Assembly (NCBI GenBank): GCA_947471745.1 | Contig: CANJKZ010000013.1 | Location: 1,240,001-1,304,000, forward strand | Direction of reading: 5' to 3' | DNA from: Closterium sp. Naga37s-1 | Lineage: Eukaryota; Streptophyta; Zygnematophyceae; Desmidiales; Closteriaceae | Length of the DNA stretch: 64,000 bases | In this document: positions 36,201 to 46,700 of the stretch, in pieces | How positions within the stretch are numbered: the first letter of the stretch is position 1 | Layout of the letters: the number at the start of each line of letters is the position of its first letter | The notes under the pieces: generated by a model | Database searches by the model: none | What the model was told of the DNA's origin: nothing | The model's input: only the letters and a program-made list of their open reading frames with translations | Program-made: the position numbers and the translations under genes

Positions 36201-38204
36201 TCTGCCTTTGGATGTGACGTCCTAGAGGACAGTCAGTTCGAGCTGGAGTTCTTGGAATCCGTTTCTCCCCAACTCTGTGCCATGCTGCTAGCCCCTGAGG
36301 GAGACCCTGACGCCCTTGACATACGGACTCCTCGCACGTACCGTGAGGCAGTGTCAGGGTAGTGTGCCTCTCAGTCGATAGCGGCCGTGGACTCAGAGAT
36401 GGCGTCTTGGAGATCCGCAGGCACCTACGTCGACGCAGTTCCCCCTCTTGGGGCGAACGTAGTCGATTACAGATGAATGTTCAAGGTGAAGCGGCCGCCT
36501 GGATCACCGCCTGTCTTCAAGGTGCGCTACGTGACGAGGGGCTTCAGTCAGCATGAGGGAGTTGAATTCTTCCAGACCTTCGTCTCGACCCCGAAGATGA
36601 CTAGTCTTCAGGTGTTACTTCACGTTGCATCACAGCGAGACTACGAGCTGCACTCCCTTGACTTCTCCACTGCATTTCTCTAGGGCCGCCTACACAAGGA
36701 AATCCGGCTGCGCCTTCCTCATGGCTTCACTGGCACTTTCCCGCCTGGGACCCAGTGGAGCCTGAGGCGACCAGTCTACGGTCTCTGACAGGCGCCCCGT
36801 GAGTGGCACGACACGCTACGCATCACTCTTGCTGACCTCGGGTTCCGTCCTTCGTCCGCTGGCCCGTCGTTGTTTGTCCACACTAGTTCCACTCCATTCT
36901 TCGTTCTTGTCTACGTCGACGACCTGGTCTTTGTTACACCAGTTATGGACGCTCTTTGCTGAGGTGAAATCCGAGCTGCAGAAGAGACACAGGTGCACTG
37001 TTCTTGGTGAACTGCTTCGCTACATTGGCTTGCAGATTACCAGGGACAGAGCCGCTCGCACCATCACTCTGACTCAGTCACACATGGTTCGGGTTTCGGT
37101 TCTTTACCACACAGCCCACTCCTCTTGCTGTTGACCACAGACTCACCGACCCTTTTCCCGACGAGCCCTTTGAGTCCAGTGGTCCCTTCGCAGAGCTTGT
37201 GGGCTGCCTCATGTACCTGATGACTTGTACTCGTCCCGACCTCGCCTTTCCCCTCAGCGTCCTTTCTCGCTTTGTTGTGAAGAGACACTGTCCTGTTCAC
37301 TGGACGGCTGCTGTGAGGGTGGCGAAGTACCTGGTGACTACATCAGGCATGGGGTTTGTGCTTGGAGGGACACAGCCAGTTGTGCTGGCCGGTCATTGCG
37401 ACTCTCTCTACGCCGACGACGTGCAGACACAGAGGTCTACTCAGGGGTACTACTTCAGCTTGGGCACTGGAGCTGTGTCGCGGAAATATGCTCGGTCGTC
37501 GTCCGTGGCTTAGCCTAGCGCAGAGGCATAGATCTTCGCCGGTGCCATGGCTGCGCAGGAGCTTCTCTGCTTGACTTTCTTGCTCACCAACCTTGGTGAG
37601 CGGCCGAGCTCTGCACCGACCTTGTTCCCTGACAACAAGGCCATGATCCTCCTGTGTCGAGAGCCTCGACTAGAGGGCAGGGTGAAGCGCATCGACATCA
37701 GGTACTTTTTCATTCGAGAGTTGCAGCGACGCAGCCAGGCACGCTTGGACTTTTGGCCTCAGCAGCCAACACTGCAGACATCTTCACCAAGGCCCTTCCG
37801 CCTAGTAACCACCACAGGTTCTGTCTGCAGTTAGGCCTTGTTGAGACAGGTCCTCGGTTGCTTTGGTCTTGCCTCTTGTTTCTTGCTCTGTTTGTCCTTG
37901 CATTTATATATACTTGTGAACTCTTAAACTGGCTTTGTGGTCGTTTGCTTGTGCTCAGGCTGTGTGGCGACTTTGTGATCCACCCTGAGCTTTGTGTTTT
38001 TGCTTCTCTTGACTTTTCTTCGGACCGTTCGTGTATGTTGCTCTCTCTTGTTGTCCCTCACTTAGCCTATGGGGGTGTGTCAAAGTATATACACGTTGTT
38101 GTAGACTGTAGTGAGGCATGCTGTAGGGGGTGTAACACTTTTAGGCATGCTGTTCATACTTGTATCATCCATGATTCCTAGTTTCACCATTCCGCTGTTC
38201 TAAC
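32850..38204 (+). mobile_element. Old, decayed Copia element (no 5' LTR)
   Basis: Plus-strand Copia of a related but diverged subfamily: gag tail (32850-33060), a CAG run (33198-33290), a gag/protease region (33310-34150), integrase (about 34400-34990), a Val/Leu/Gly-rich linker (35220-35530), reverse transcriptase (about 36470-37500; VYVDDLVFV), RNase H (37540-37855), a non-coding 3' region, the CACTTAGCCTATGGGGGTG polypurine context and an LTR at 38078-38204. It carries many breaks and is clearly older than 8810-15902. Confidence 0.82.
38078..38204 (+). repeat. Copia 3' LTR (about 127 bp)
   Basis: TGTCAAAGTATATAC to CTGTTCTAAC, right after the polypurine tract of the decayed Copia. Confidence 0.78.
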
Positions 38205-38475
38205 TTTGAGAGCCACGTACATGACTGTTCCCGCCACTATATGCCCAACATTAGCCCGTTACCACCTCGCGATACTCGCCTCGAAACTGTTCCCGCCACC
38301 ACGACACTCGCGCCCAAACCACCCAGCTTGGCTGGTAACCCGCGACCCGGTCTTACGCTTCTAGATTTCCCAACCTCAACATCAGGCCCGTAGGGCACCC
38401 TTTCCCTTCGCTCATTGTATTGTTTTGCTTCGGTAGTGCAATCTTCGTTTGTTCACTCGATTGCACTCATAACAC
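38205..38475 (+). repeat. Diverged LTR fragment, inverted partner of 17443-17696
   Basis: Contains CTGTTCCCGCCACTA, CCGTTACCACCTCGCG, GGTAACCCGCGACC and ends ATTGCACTCATAACA. No coding sequence is attached on either side. Confidence 0.65.
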
Positions 38476-39214
38476 TAGGTTACAGGCAATTTCAGGCTAT
38501 GATTTTGCTCATTAAAGAGTTAGTTTTTGTTGTGTGAATGATGGACCGTAAATCTTTATTGTTACTTGATATATTTTGACACATTGTAGAATCAATTTAC
38601 TCCTATGAAATGTAGGCCAAATTTGGCCTCAATTCACTCCTATGCGAGAACATTCAGTACGCCCGAAGCGCGCCCGATCAGCACGTCTGGTCGTGCACCC
38701 AAGCAAGGGATGTGTCTGACGAAATCGCGCACGTCGGCTATTTTCGTGTTTGTCTCAAAACAGTCAACATAAATTGCCCCGCGCGCCTGATATCGCATCC
38801 CGAGCGAATTCGCTGGTGCAGAATGCCTCACGTAGGCGACTCTTCTATCATAGGCGGGACGGCAGGCCTGCACGTAGGCGACTCTTTTATCATAGCAGAA
38901 CTTCTGAGGCAAAGAAGCGTAAAGGCGCTTTTGCCGCCAACTATGGATATTGCCGGTCCATATATGATGGAGCAGCACAATCCGGATCAAACAACCCTTT
39001 CATTTCTTTTCGCACCGGCAACTAAATTTCGCGCTGTGCTTAGTACGTCAGCATGTACCTGCCAAAAGTGCACTGTCGCTTTAGTACTTCTGAGAAAGGA
39101 TGTACGAGCGGCGATGATTCGGAGTCGTACGAGTAGCAGCAGCAATTTGAAGGATACGCTGTCTTTTCTTGTGATTTCGCGACAGCGCTTTCGCTGCTGC
39201 TCCTCGCCTCCCCC
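38476..39214. other. Intergenic, upstream of the glycosyltransferase-like gene
   Basis: AT-richer to 38650, then mixed. A short direct repeat CACGTAGGCGACTCTT occurs at about 38829 and 38870. No gene with a recognisable domain is seen. The true 5' exon of the next gene could lie here. Confidence 0.4.
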
Positions 39215-40865
39215 GTGCGAAACGGTACGACAAACCCGGTTGTCTCGTCGCCAGACTGCTCGGTTCGCGGGCTCCGTAGTGCGACCGGCCTGCGACGGCT
39301 CTTGACAGCGCCTTACGACTACCACGACGACTTAGCAGCTGCTCTACCGATGCCTGCGCAAGGCAGAGCCTCTGCGTTACTGGCAGAGACTCTGCGACCA
39401 AATGACGAGAACGATCGAGCCGCCGGCGGAGACGAAGCCGTGTTAAGCGCAAAGATGGTACTGGGGATGATGAATGAGACATCGGAGTCACGAGCGCAAG
39501 TCAAGCTCGGCGATTCGGCGGCGGGTAAGACTCGAAGCACGAGCGCTGGCAGTTTCGCGAAAGCGATTTCCACGGTTTCTACTAGTGAGCCTGACGGCAA
39601 CGTTGTGAAAGTTGTCCTGGACCAGCGGCCTGATCATGGTCCCGTTGCTACTACTATTAACGCTACTACCACCAGTGACAATGGCGCCGGAAGCAGCGGG
39701 AGGGAGTGCAGGCGGCGGTCACGAACGGGTCATTGCGTGGCGGAGCTCTTCAGCCTCTACGACGATGCGTACCGGTACGTGCAGTGCATGCACCTCGCCG
39801 CTCTCCCTTTCTCTTCTTTCCCCTTTTTTTTGTCTTTGCAAATCTCAGATATGGCAGGCTGTCGTTGTGAGGTGTTTTTCTCGTTTTTAGTCAATTTTAT
39901 CTGTCACAGGTTATCTCGCTCAGACTCTTATGATCCACATGGCCTTTCTGCTATTATTTGTTGGCAGATCGTTATGGCCTGGTCGCGTGGACCTCGTAAT
40001 CCGCAGCCACGTGTCAAGCAACTTCTTCCTGCTCGAAATGCTCTTTCACAGCATCGAGCAGATGTGGCCACGTGGCATTGGTGACGTCATCCTCATCCTC
40101 GACGGTGACGAGCAAGTGGCCGAGGACCTCATTCCCACGTGGATCAAAGTCTACTACGAGGATAACAGCCTGAAGCTTCCAGGAAAGATCCTGCAGCAGT
40201 GGAGCTACCTCTGGGCTGACAACTACACGACAGCCCCTTACGTGGCCCTAATCGATGATGACGTCATCTCTGACTTGAAAGTAACACCCGGGTTACTGTT
40301 CAACCTGACGGACGGCAAGCCTTACGTGATTGGCAACGGTCAGCGACAGCTGGACTGCTGGTTACCCTCCACTGAGTTTTTCGTTGGGGAAGACAAGTAC
40401 TTCGCCAATTTCATGGTGCAGATGTCGTTTCTGGTGCCAACGAGCGTCCTGCCGAAATTCAGGAGCCACGTGGCGAGTCTGCACAAGGATAAGGGCGGCA
40501 GTTTTGACTCAGCTTTCAAGTGGTTCTCAAAGCATGGACCTGGGTATAAGCGGACCCAAATCGCTCACACGACCATTGGGAACTACATGTGGGCGTATGC
40601 TCATGATGAGGTGCACTGGGCCTTGGAATGGACCAATCACACGCCGATTCCCCGTGTCGGCGTGCATCTGCCCTACACGCAGCTGTTCCGCGTCGCCACA
40701 AAGCACGAGCACAACGCTCCACGTGTCATCAAGACATACGTCCAGGAGGCGGCTTATTACGTGCATGAGGGTGTGTGCCATGCTCTGCCTTCTGGAGAGC
40801 TCCCTGGGTGTGATGATGTGAATCCTTTCCCTCAGATGCAGATATGGCAGTATGCCATGGATTGA
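39215..40865 (+). CDS. GT-A-type glycosyltransferase-like protein (DUF6492-like)
   Basis: Inferred exons are 39215-39774 and 39968-40865. The intron GTACGT...TTGGCAG (193 bp) rejoins the frame as FSLYDDAYRSLWPGRVDLVI, giving 485 residues. The first 170 residues are low complexity, Ser/Thr/Asp-rich. The catalytic-like domain follows: RVDLVIRSH, ILILDGDEQ, and PYVALIDDDVISDL with a DDD triad typical of metal and nucleotide-sugar binding in GT-A folds; then FFVGEDKYFANF and AHTTIGNYMWAY. I assign it to the DUF6492/nucleotide-diphospho-sugar transferase group by pattern only; the substrate is unknown. No signal anchor is visible, so an upstream exon may be missing. The stop is TGA at 40863-40865, but the same frame continues coding-like to 41087 (MEANATIVYDQYRSELACMY). 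Confidence 0.6.
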
Positions 40866-41288
40866 TATGACTGGCCTGCTATTAGGAAGATGGAGGCAAA
40901 TGCTACTATTGTGTATGATCAGTACCGGAGCGAGCTGGCCTGCATGTATTGGAAGGTAGCTCAGGAGGGTGGTGGAGGGGAACCAAGTGTGCTGAGAACG
41001 AATGTGCAGGTTAGAGAGGCTGATCCTGCCGGGAGGAGAAGGGATCTCTTGACATCTCTTCAGGAGTGTATCGCCCCAAGGTCATAAAACCAAGCAGCTG
41101 AGCTTGGGTGGAAAAATCAGTGAACAAACACGTCATGCTGGGGCTTAACCTACTAGTCTTGTTATTTGTCATTGACTTGCATACTATGGTTGGGGTTCTG
41201 TCTGTGCATACATTTGTCCATTATGGTACCCTATAAGATTTTTATCCCACTAGAGATTTAGTTTGGTACCTATATTGCATAGTGGTTA

Positions 41289-41437
41289 GGGCGTATTCCT
41301 ATCCTCCTATCAAGAAAACCTCCTATCAAGCTCTCACTGGAAAATTCCCTAAACCCAAAATCTCTCGCTACTTTTACCAGGCAAAAGGTACAATCTTGAT
41401 AGGAGGTTTCTTGATAGGAGGCCGTAGGAATACGCCC
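41289..41437. mobile_element. Tourist-like MITE (PIF/Harbinger type), 149 bp
   Basis: About 42-bp terminal inverted repeats starting GGGCGTATTCCTA and ending TAGGAATACGCCC, with a TTA duplication on both sides (41286-41288, 41438-41440). Each arm contains CCTCCTATCAAG twice, so the arms are internally repeated. A TTA duplication with GGG-type ends is the hallmark of PIF/Harbinger-derived MITEs. It has no coding capacity. Confidence 0.82.
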
Positions 41438-41440
41438 TTA

Positions 41441-42215
41441 GTATATAGTCAGGTTTGTCACATTAGAACACATCATATTCTGAAGAATGGATCAATCTTA
41501 CGAAGAAGGTACATGTATTTACAGGAAACCTGTCAGGGGGTTTGAGTGAAGCCCTTGGGAAACCGTCTAGTGGAAAACAGAAATTGGGTTTGTTTACATA
41601 CTTTGCCATGTCTAATCTTCGCCCATTTCCTCCACTCCGTTCATTTCAAGGGAAAACCGTCCAGGGTTGCGGGTTTATAAACATGTCGCACAATCGGGTC
41701 TGCTTGAGACGGGCCACGTGAATGTGCCTGCCATGGAGATGGTTTAGCCCCATCACCACTTGCCACGTGGATTTCTATTCTTCGCGATGCGAAAGCGAAT
41801 CTTTCATTGTTTGGAATATTTTTGCCGAGGCAGCATGTATATGCCCCCCAATCGCGCCTCCACCAATTTGACAACTAGGTTGTGTTTTCTTTCCACGGTT
41901 TCTCCCTTGTGTTTATGTAAGTGTGTTTTTCCTCTGTAAGTCACAACTCCATATTACGGGTTAGGGAGTATAAGTTAATTGTATTGGCAGTTTTCTCGGA
42001 AATTAAACTACAGATCGGTTCTCGCCACAAAGAGAGGCTGAAAGTTAATCCGCTGTGAGGAATCTTTTGATCCCAATTGTTTTGCACAAGTCCTAGAGAC
42101 ACGAACTTGTTCACGACGAGGATGAGACCTCATCTCGCGCCGCCATAATCACCACTGTAAATTGTTCACAGAACTCAGATCAGTATTACCTTGTCCTAAT
42201 TTCCAACTCACACCC
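41441..42215. other. Intergenic and 5' region of the fasciclin-like gene
   Basis: No open frame with a recognisable product. The last 150 bp before 42216 probably hold the promoter and leader of the fasciclin-like gene; I could not fix a TATA box. Confidence 0.4.
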
Positions 42216-43354
42216 ATGGCTCGCGGTACTCTCTTCCTGGCTCTTGCCTTGTCCGCCTTGGTACTGTCCCTCGCGACAGCTGCCAATGGCGCGTCTGTCT
42301 CCATGCTGCTTTCCAAGATGCGCGCCAGACCGCTCGGCGATCTCCAGGGAACGTCCATGACCTCCGCGCTCCTGCAGTTTGTCTCAGAGAAGGAGGGATT
42401 CAATGATGTGAACATAGCAACCATCCTTTCCCCGACCAACCAGGCGTGGGGATCTGCAGTGAGCGGTTACAACAAGACGCTGAACCCCCCTGGCTCGTCG
42501 GACATCATTCTCGAGGCGCTTCTGGCAGTCAGGGACAGCGGTGGTGCCACCGGCAGGCTGTATGACGCGTCGTCCGCCGCGCAGAGCGTGCTGGTTCGTC
42601 TCATGAAGCAGCTGTCAGTGAACGTCACCGACATTACCAATACCATCATCAACGTGAGTATTTAGGATGTGTTTCTAAGCATTGCGACAGATGGTCTGTT
42701 GACATGTGTCTTTGTGTTTACGTGGTGGTGCATGCATGCCAATGTCCACACATGACCAAATTGATTGTTAAAACGTGTGTCACTCTTTCTTTTCTTCCAC
42801 AGGCCACGAATGGCAACACCGTGAAAAGCATGCTCAACACAACAATCTATGCTCTGAACCCCCTCAACTTTAGCTCCAACTATTTCAAATTCATGAGCTG
42901 CATGCCGCCCGGCGCGTACGTCGCGAACAATAGGTCAGTTCCCAAAGGCCTCGCGAACGACACCGACGCCAAGTACGACGGAACGCAGTTCGCGTACGGT
43001 CGCGTCATTCGCAGCGAGAAGCTTGTCGCGAACGCCAAGAACCAGACGGTCAACAGCAAGTCGACGACGGACACGGAGCTTAACGACATCTCCGTCGTTC
43101 TCTTCCCTGGAGTCGGCCCGCTCATTGCCACGGATGCCACCCCACCCATCGGCTGGATGAACCCTGACAGCCCAGGTAAGCTCACATTCTTTATTTTAGA
43201 CCGTCGCACTGCTGGTCAGCTGTTCTGAGATTTTAATGATGGTACTTATTCTGATTCGTTCTCGCAATGTCTTGTTCTTGCAGGAAACGCTCTCTCCCCG
43301 CTGAAGCCTGTCGTGTTGACGCTGCTGCTTCTGCTTGCTGTTCTAGTCATTTAA
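42216..43354 (+). CDS. Fasciclin-like (FAS1) cell-surface protein, GPI-type
   Basis: Three exons: 42216-42653, 42803-43175, 43284-43354. Donors GTGAGT and GTAAGC, acceptors TTCCACAG and TTCTTGCAG, and phases agree, giving 293 residues. The start is at 42216 (CACCCATGG) because a signal peptide follows directly (MARGTLFLALALSALVLSLA); an in-frame ATG at 42162 is possible. One FAS1-like domain: TSALLQFV, ATILSPTNQAWGS, ITNTIIN, NGNTVKSMLNTT, DISVVLFPGVGP. Many N-glycosylation sites (NKT, NVT, NFS, NRS, NDT, NQT). The C-terminus is a hydrophobic tail after SPLKP, as expected of a GPI-anchor signal. FAS1 proteins act in cell adhesion and wall matrix at the plasma membrane. The proline-rich AGP region of classic FLAs is weak, so it is FLA-like rather than a typical FLA. 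Confidence 0.82.
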
Positions 43355-43433
43355 GTAGTTGCGTGTGCTGTGCTGTGCACATTGCTTAATCGGAACACCT
43401 GTAATGCTCCCGTAGGATTTCTTATCTAGTGGA

Positions 43434-43439
43434 AATAAA
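43434..43439 (+). promoter_or_regulatory. Polyadenylation signal of the fasciclin-like gene
   Basis: AATAAA lies 80 bp after the stop codon in GGAAATAAACTGAG, a canonical position. Confidence 0.55.
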
Positions 43440-43659
43440 CTGAGTTCCCATTTTCTAGCATGCACGCCATCTTCTGCATTGTGGAAACTGTAAGCAAATT
43501 TTGAGCCAACCGGTCTCAGCACCTAGGTAGCACTAGGACGAGGCTTAGCATGCTCTCACCAGTGTGCTGCACCATCTCCATTTCCCAGCAATTCCCCTGC
43601 ACCATACCTGATCATCTCCATCTCCCTCATCCTCTCCCCCACTGCCTCTCCCTCTTGCT

Positions 43660-44170
43660 CACACTCACTCCCTTTATCTCCCCCTCTCCCTCTCCCTCCC
43701 CCTCCCCCTCTCCCTCTCTCCCTCTCCCTCTCTCCCTCTCTCCCTCTCTCCCTCTCTCCCTCTCTCCCTCTCTCCCTCTCTCCCTCTCCCTCTCTCCCTC
43801 TCTCCCTCTCTCCCTCTCTCCCTCTCTCCCTCTCTCCCTCTCTCCCTCTCCCTCTCCCTCTCCCCCCTCTCCCCGTCCCCCCCTCTCCTTCTTTCCCTCT
43901 CTCGCTCCCTCCCTCTTTCCTCCCTCTCTTACTCTCTCCCTCTCTCCTCCCTCTCTCTCTCGCTCCCTCTCCTCTCCTACGTCTCCCTCTCCCCCTTCCC
44001 TTTCCCCTCCCCCTCTTCCTCTCCCTCTCCCTCTCTCTCTCTCTCTCTCTTGCTCGCTCTCCCTTTCCATCTCCCTCTCCCTCTTCCCCTTCCCTTTTCC
44101 CTCCCCCTCTTCCTCTCCCTCTCCCACTCACCCTTATCCTCTCCCTCTATCCCTTTCCTCCCCCCTCTCC
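43660..44170. repeat. Pyrimidine tract, (CTCCCT)n-like microsatellite
   Basis: About 510 bp almost purely C and T on the plus strand, with CTCTCCCT as the commonest unit, degenerating to the right. All frames are open on both strands from composition. It lies downstream of the fasciclin-like gene. Confidence 0.92.
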
Positions 44171-44708
44171 CTCATTGGTAGGGAACAAGGTGCAAGTACG
44201 ACACAGACGAGCTAAGAACCAACCAGGATCCAAACTCTATCGTAGTACTTTAACTACCAGCGCCTACGAAGTGGCTGCATGCAAACGACCACACATTCCA
44301 AACTAGTAAACAGACCCCGCAAAGGTAAGCAAGAGGGAAAGAGGCAAAACAACAAAGGGATAGGGTGCGAACCAGGCAAAGAGACTAAGGTCTCGACTTT
44401 CAGGATTAGCCAAACATCTCCTAGCCATGGCGTGTAGGTATTGGCTGGGGATTGCGGGAAGGCCGGACAGGTTGCACGGTTCAACTTAGCGGGGAGGGTG
44501 TTTGGCCTGCCATCGGTGGAGCATCACCGCCGCCCACTGCTGCGTATGCAACAGCCGTCATCGCCTAGATAGTAGGTAGTGTTGGATTGAAGACATAGGT
44601 GTCTTTAATACGGGTGGCCGTGGGCTCTCTCCTAGCCACTAGAACCAGTGCCACGCAAGTCCAACTACTGTCCATGCACGTGCAGTAGTGTCTTCTGGCA
44701 CTAGCTTC

Positions 44709-44746
<38 letters not shown>

Positions 44747-44784
44747 TCTGTAGCGCACAGTGTTGGGGTAAGGGTCATCTGGGT
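44171..44784. other. Intergenic with a short CTG repeat
   Basis: No gene recognised. A (CTG)n run of about 10 units lies at 44711-44741. Confidence 0.45.
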
Positions 44785-45210
44785 CTAAGGTTGCAGTGTC
44801 TGCAGCTGCCGCATGTCCTCCTCTAGGTCCTCCCCTTCCTCCTCCTCCTCCTCCTCCTCCTCCTCCTCCTCCTCCTCCTCCTCCTCCTCCTCCTCCTCCT
44901 CCTCCTCCTCCTCCTCCTCCTCCTCCTCCTCCTCCTCCCCACCTTCTCTTCCCATGAACTCGCTGTTATCACAAGTGGCCCCTCGCATCGACATGTCCTC
45001 CGAGACATCCGTCATGCTCCTTGCTCGCAAGTGTGACATGACGAGGTGATTCTCTTGGCCGTCAAGACTGCTGGAAATGCCGCACGTCTTGGAGGCATTG
45101 ATGATGACCACGTGCGACACATTCTCCCAGGCTTTGGCAGTCCACCTAAACACTACCTCATGCGGCGGCCGCTTCAAGTTTCCTGCACGCACGAGGATAA
45201 ACAACATCAA
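44785..45210 (-). pseudogene. Pogo/Tigger-type DDE transposase C-terminal remnant
   Basis: Reads VVFRWTAKAWENVSHVVI then CGISSSLDGQENHLV. This fits the aW..vs..tI...F..cGIs.aLdG.ED pattern downstream of the catalytic domain in pogo-like DDE transposases of plants and algae. It is followed by a 40-residue Glu run and LEEDMRQLQTLQP. The DDE catalytic part is not found to the right; a CGTGCGTGCAG acceptor just before the segment suggests it was an exon. It could instead be a domesticated transposase gene with exons I missed. Confidence 0.42.
44836..44940. repeat. (TCC)n microsatellite
   Basis: About 34 perfect TCC triplets. On the minus strand they code the poly-Glu run of the transposase-like remnant. 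Confidence 0.93.
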
Positions 45211-45812
45211 CGCACGGTGTCACATCAATTTCACCACTCGGATTTTAAAGCCAGCAGGCAAAATAGTGATCCCCAACCCAACTTGAAAGAGTGTTGCGAA
45301 GGTCGGGCCGAGAGTGCACTGTTTCAAACGTTGAAGTGTTCAGATTCAACTGATGTGATTGGCTATCGCCAACATGGTTTTTTTAAGGCTCCCTCCCGCC
45401 AAATATTTTCTGGCGCTCATGTCAGTTGTCGCATATATACGTGCTGCACCCTCACGACCGTTGTAAAGCGATGGTTTTGGTCGCCAGGCGAAACTTCGGT
45501 TTCAAGCTGAATCTGGGTTCACAACTCTGTTTTTCACTCCCGCAGTAACTGGCTTGGGGCCCAAGTAGAGCTGAAATCCTAGTCGACAGTGTCTTAGGCA
45601 CACAATTTGTACTGAGCTTTAGTGTGTTATGTACCGACTTAGCTTTGGGGCGTAATGGAATACGTAACCCAGTTGTATCGTTAGTTTCCCACCCATCATC
45701 CACCTCGTCGCCCGCGCGCTCACCCCGAATCGTCTATCGCCTTTCCTCTCTCCCTTCCTATCATCCACCTCGTCGCCCGCGCGCTTGCCTCGAATCGCCC
45801 TCCTGTCGGCCC
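45211..45812. other. Intergenic
   Basis: No recognisable coding sequence. TCATCCACCTCGTCGCCCGC occurs twice (about 45697 and 45761), a short direct repeat just before the Copia LTR. Confidence 0.4.
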
Positions 45813-45951
45813 TGTCAAAACATATTTGTATGTTCTTAGTTCTGCTAGGCTACAGTGAGGTGCTCAGTATAGAGTACAACCCCAGTTAGGGTTTCATACT
45901 TGTACCCACATGTTGCTAGTCATTCATCATTCCTCTTCACAGATTCTAACA
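45813..45951 (+). repeat. Copia 5' LTR (139 bp)
   Basis: TGTCAAAACATATTTG to GATTCTAACA, then TGGTATCAGAGC, the usual half-site of initiator methionine tRNA priming in plant Copia. Confidence 0.87.
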
Positions 45952-46029
45952 TGGTATCAGAGCGGGTCCCTCCGTAGGACCGCTCCGTTAGGGCCCACCA
46001 ACCGTACGTACTGCCCCAGGAGCTGCTGC

Positions 46030-46700
46030 CGTCGTGCGCTGCCCTGCTCGCCGCGCGCTGCCCTGCTCACCGCGCGCTGCCCTGCTCGCCGCGCACTGCC
46101 CTACTCGCCGTGCGCTGCCCTGCTTGCTGCGCGCTGCCCTGCCCTGCGCTCTGCCCGCTTGCTGCCCTGCCCTGCAGCCCGCGCGCCGCCCTGCCCTGCA
46201 GCCCGCGCGCCGCTCTACCCTGCAGCCCGGCGTCGCCCTGCCCTGCAGCCCGCGTGCCGTCCTGCCCTGCAGCCCACGCGTCGCCCTGCCCTGCAGCCCG
46301 CGCGTCGCCCCTGCCCTGCTGCCCGCGCGTCGCCCTGCCCTGCAGCCCGCGCGTCGCCCTGCCCTGCTGCCTGCGCGCCGTCCTGCCCTGCAGCCCGCGC
46401 GTCGCCCTGCCCTGCAGCCCGCGCGTCGCCCTGCCCTGCAGCCCGCGCGTCGCCCTGCCCTGCAGCCCGCTCATTGCCCTGCCGTGCAGCCCGCGCGTCG
46501 CCCTGCTCTACAGCCCGCGCGTCGCCCTGCCCTGCAGCCCGCGCGCCGCCGTGCCCTGCAGCCCGCTCGTTGCCCTGCCCTGCAGCCCGCGCGCCGCCCT
46601 GCCCTGCAGACCGCGCGCTGCCCTGCCCTGCAGCTCGCGCGTCGCCCTGCCTTGCAGCCTGCGCTCTGCCCTGCCCTGCAGCCTGTGCGCTGCCCTGCCA
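46030..46700. repeat. 24-bp GC-rich minisatellite leader
   Basis: About 27 copies of a unit like CCCTGCAGCCCGCGCGTCG plus CCCTG. The unit is a multiple of 3, so open frames run through it. Leader array of the Copia at 45813. Confidence 0.87.

Noticed and set aside
38640-39325. Several 90 to 200 codon frames on both strands
   Set aside because: No domain, no splice support, overlapping on both strands.
43550-44215. Ser/Pro/Leu-rich and Arg/Glu/Gly-rich long frames
   Set aside because: Composition artefact of the CTCCCT tract; no domain and open on both strands.
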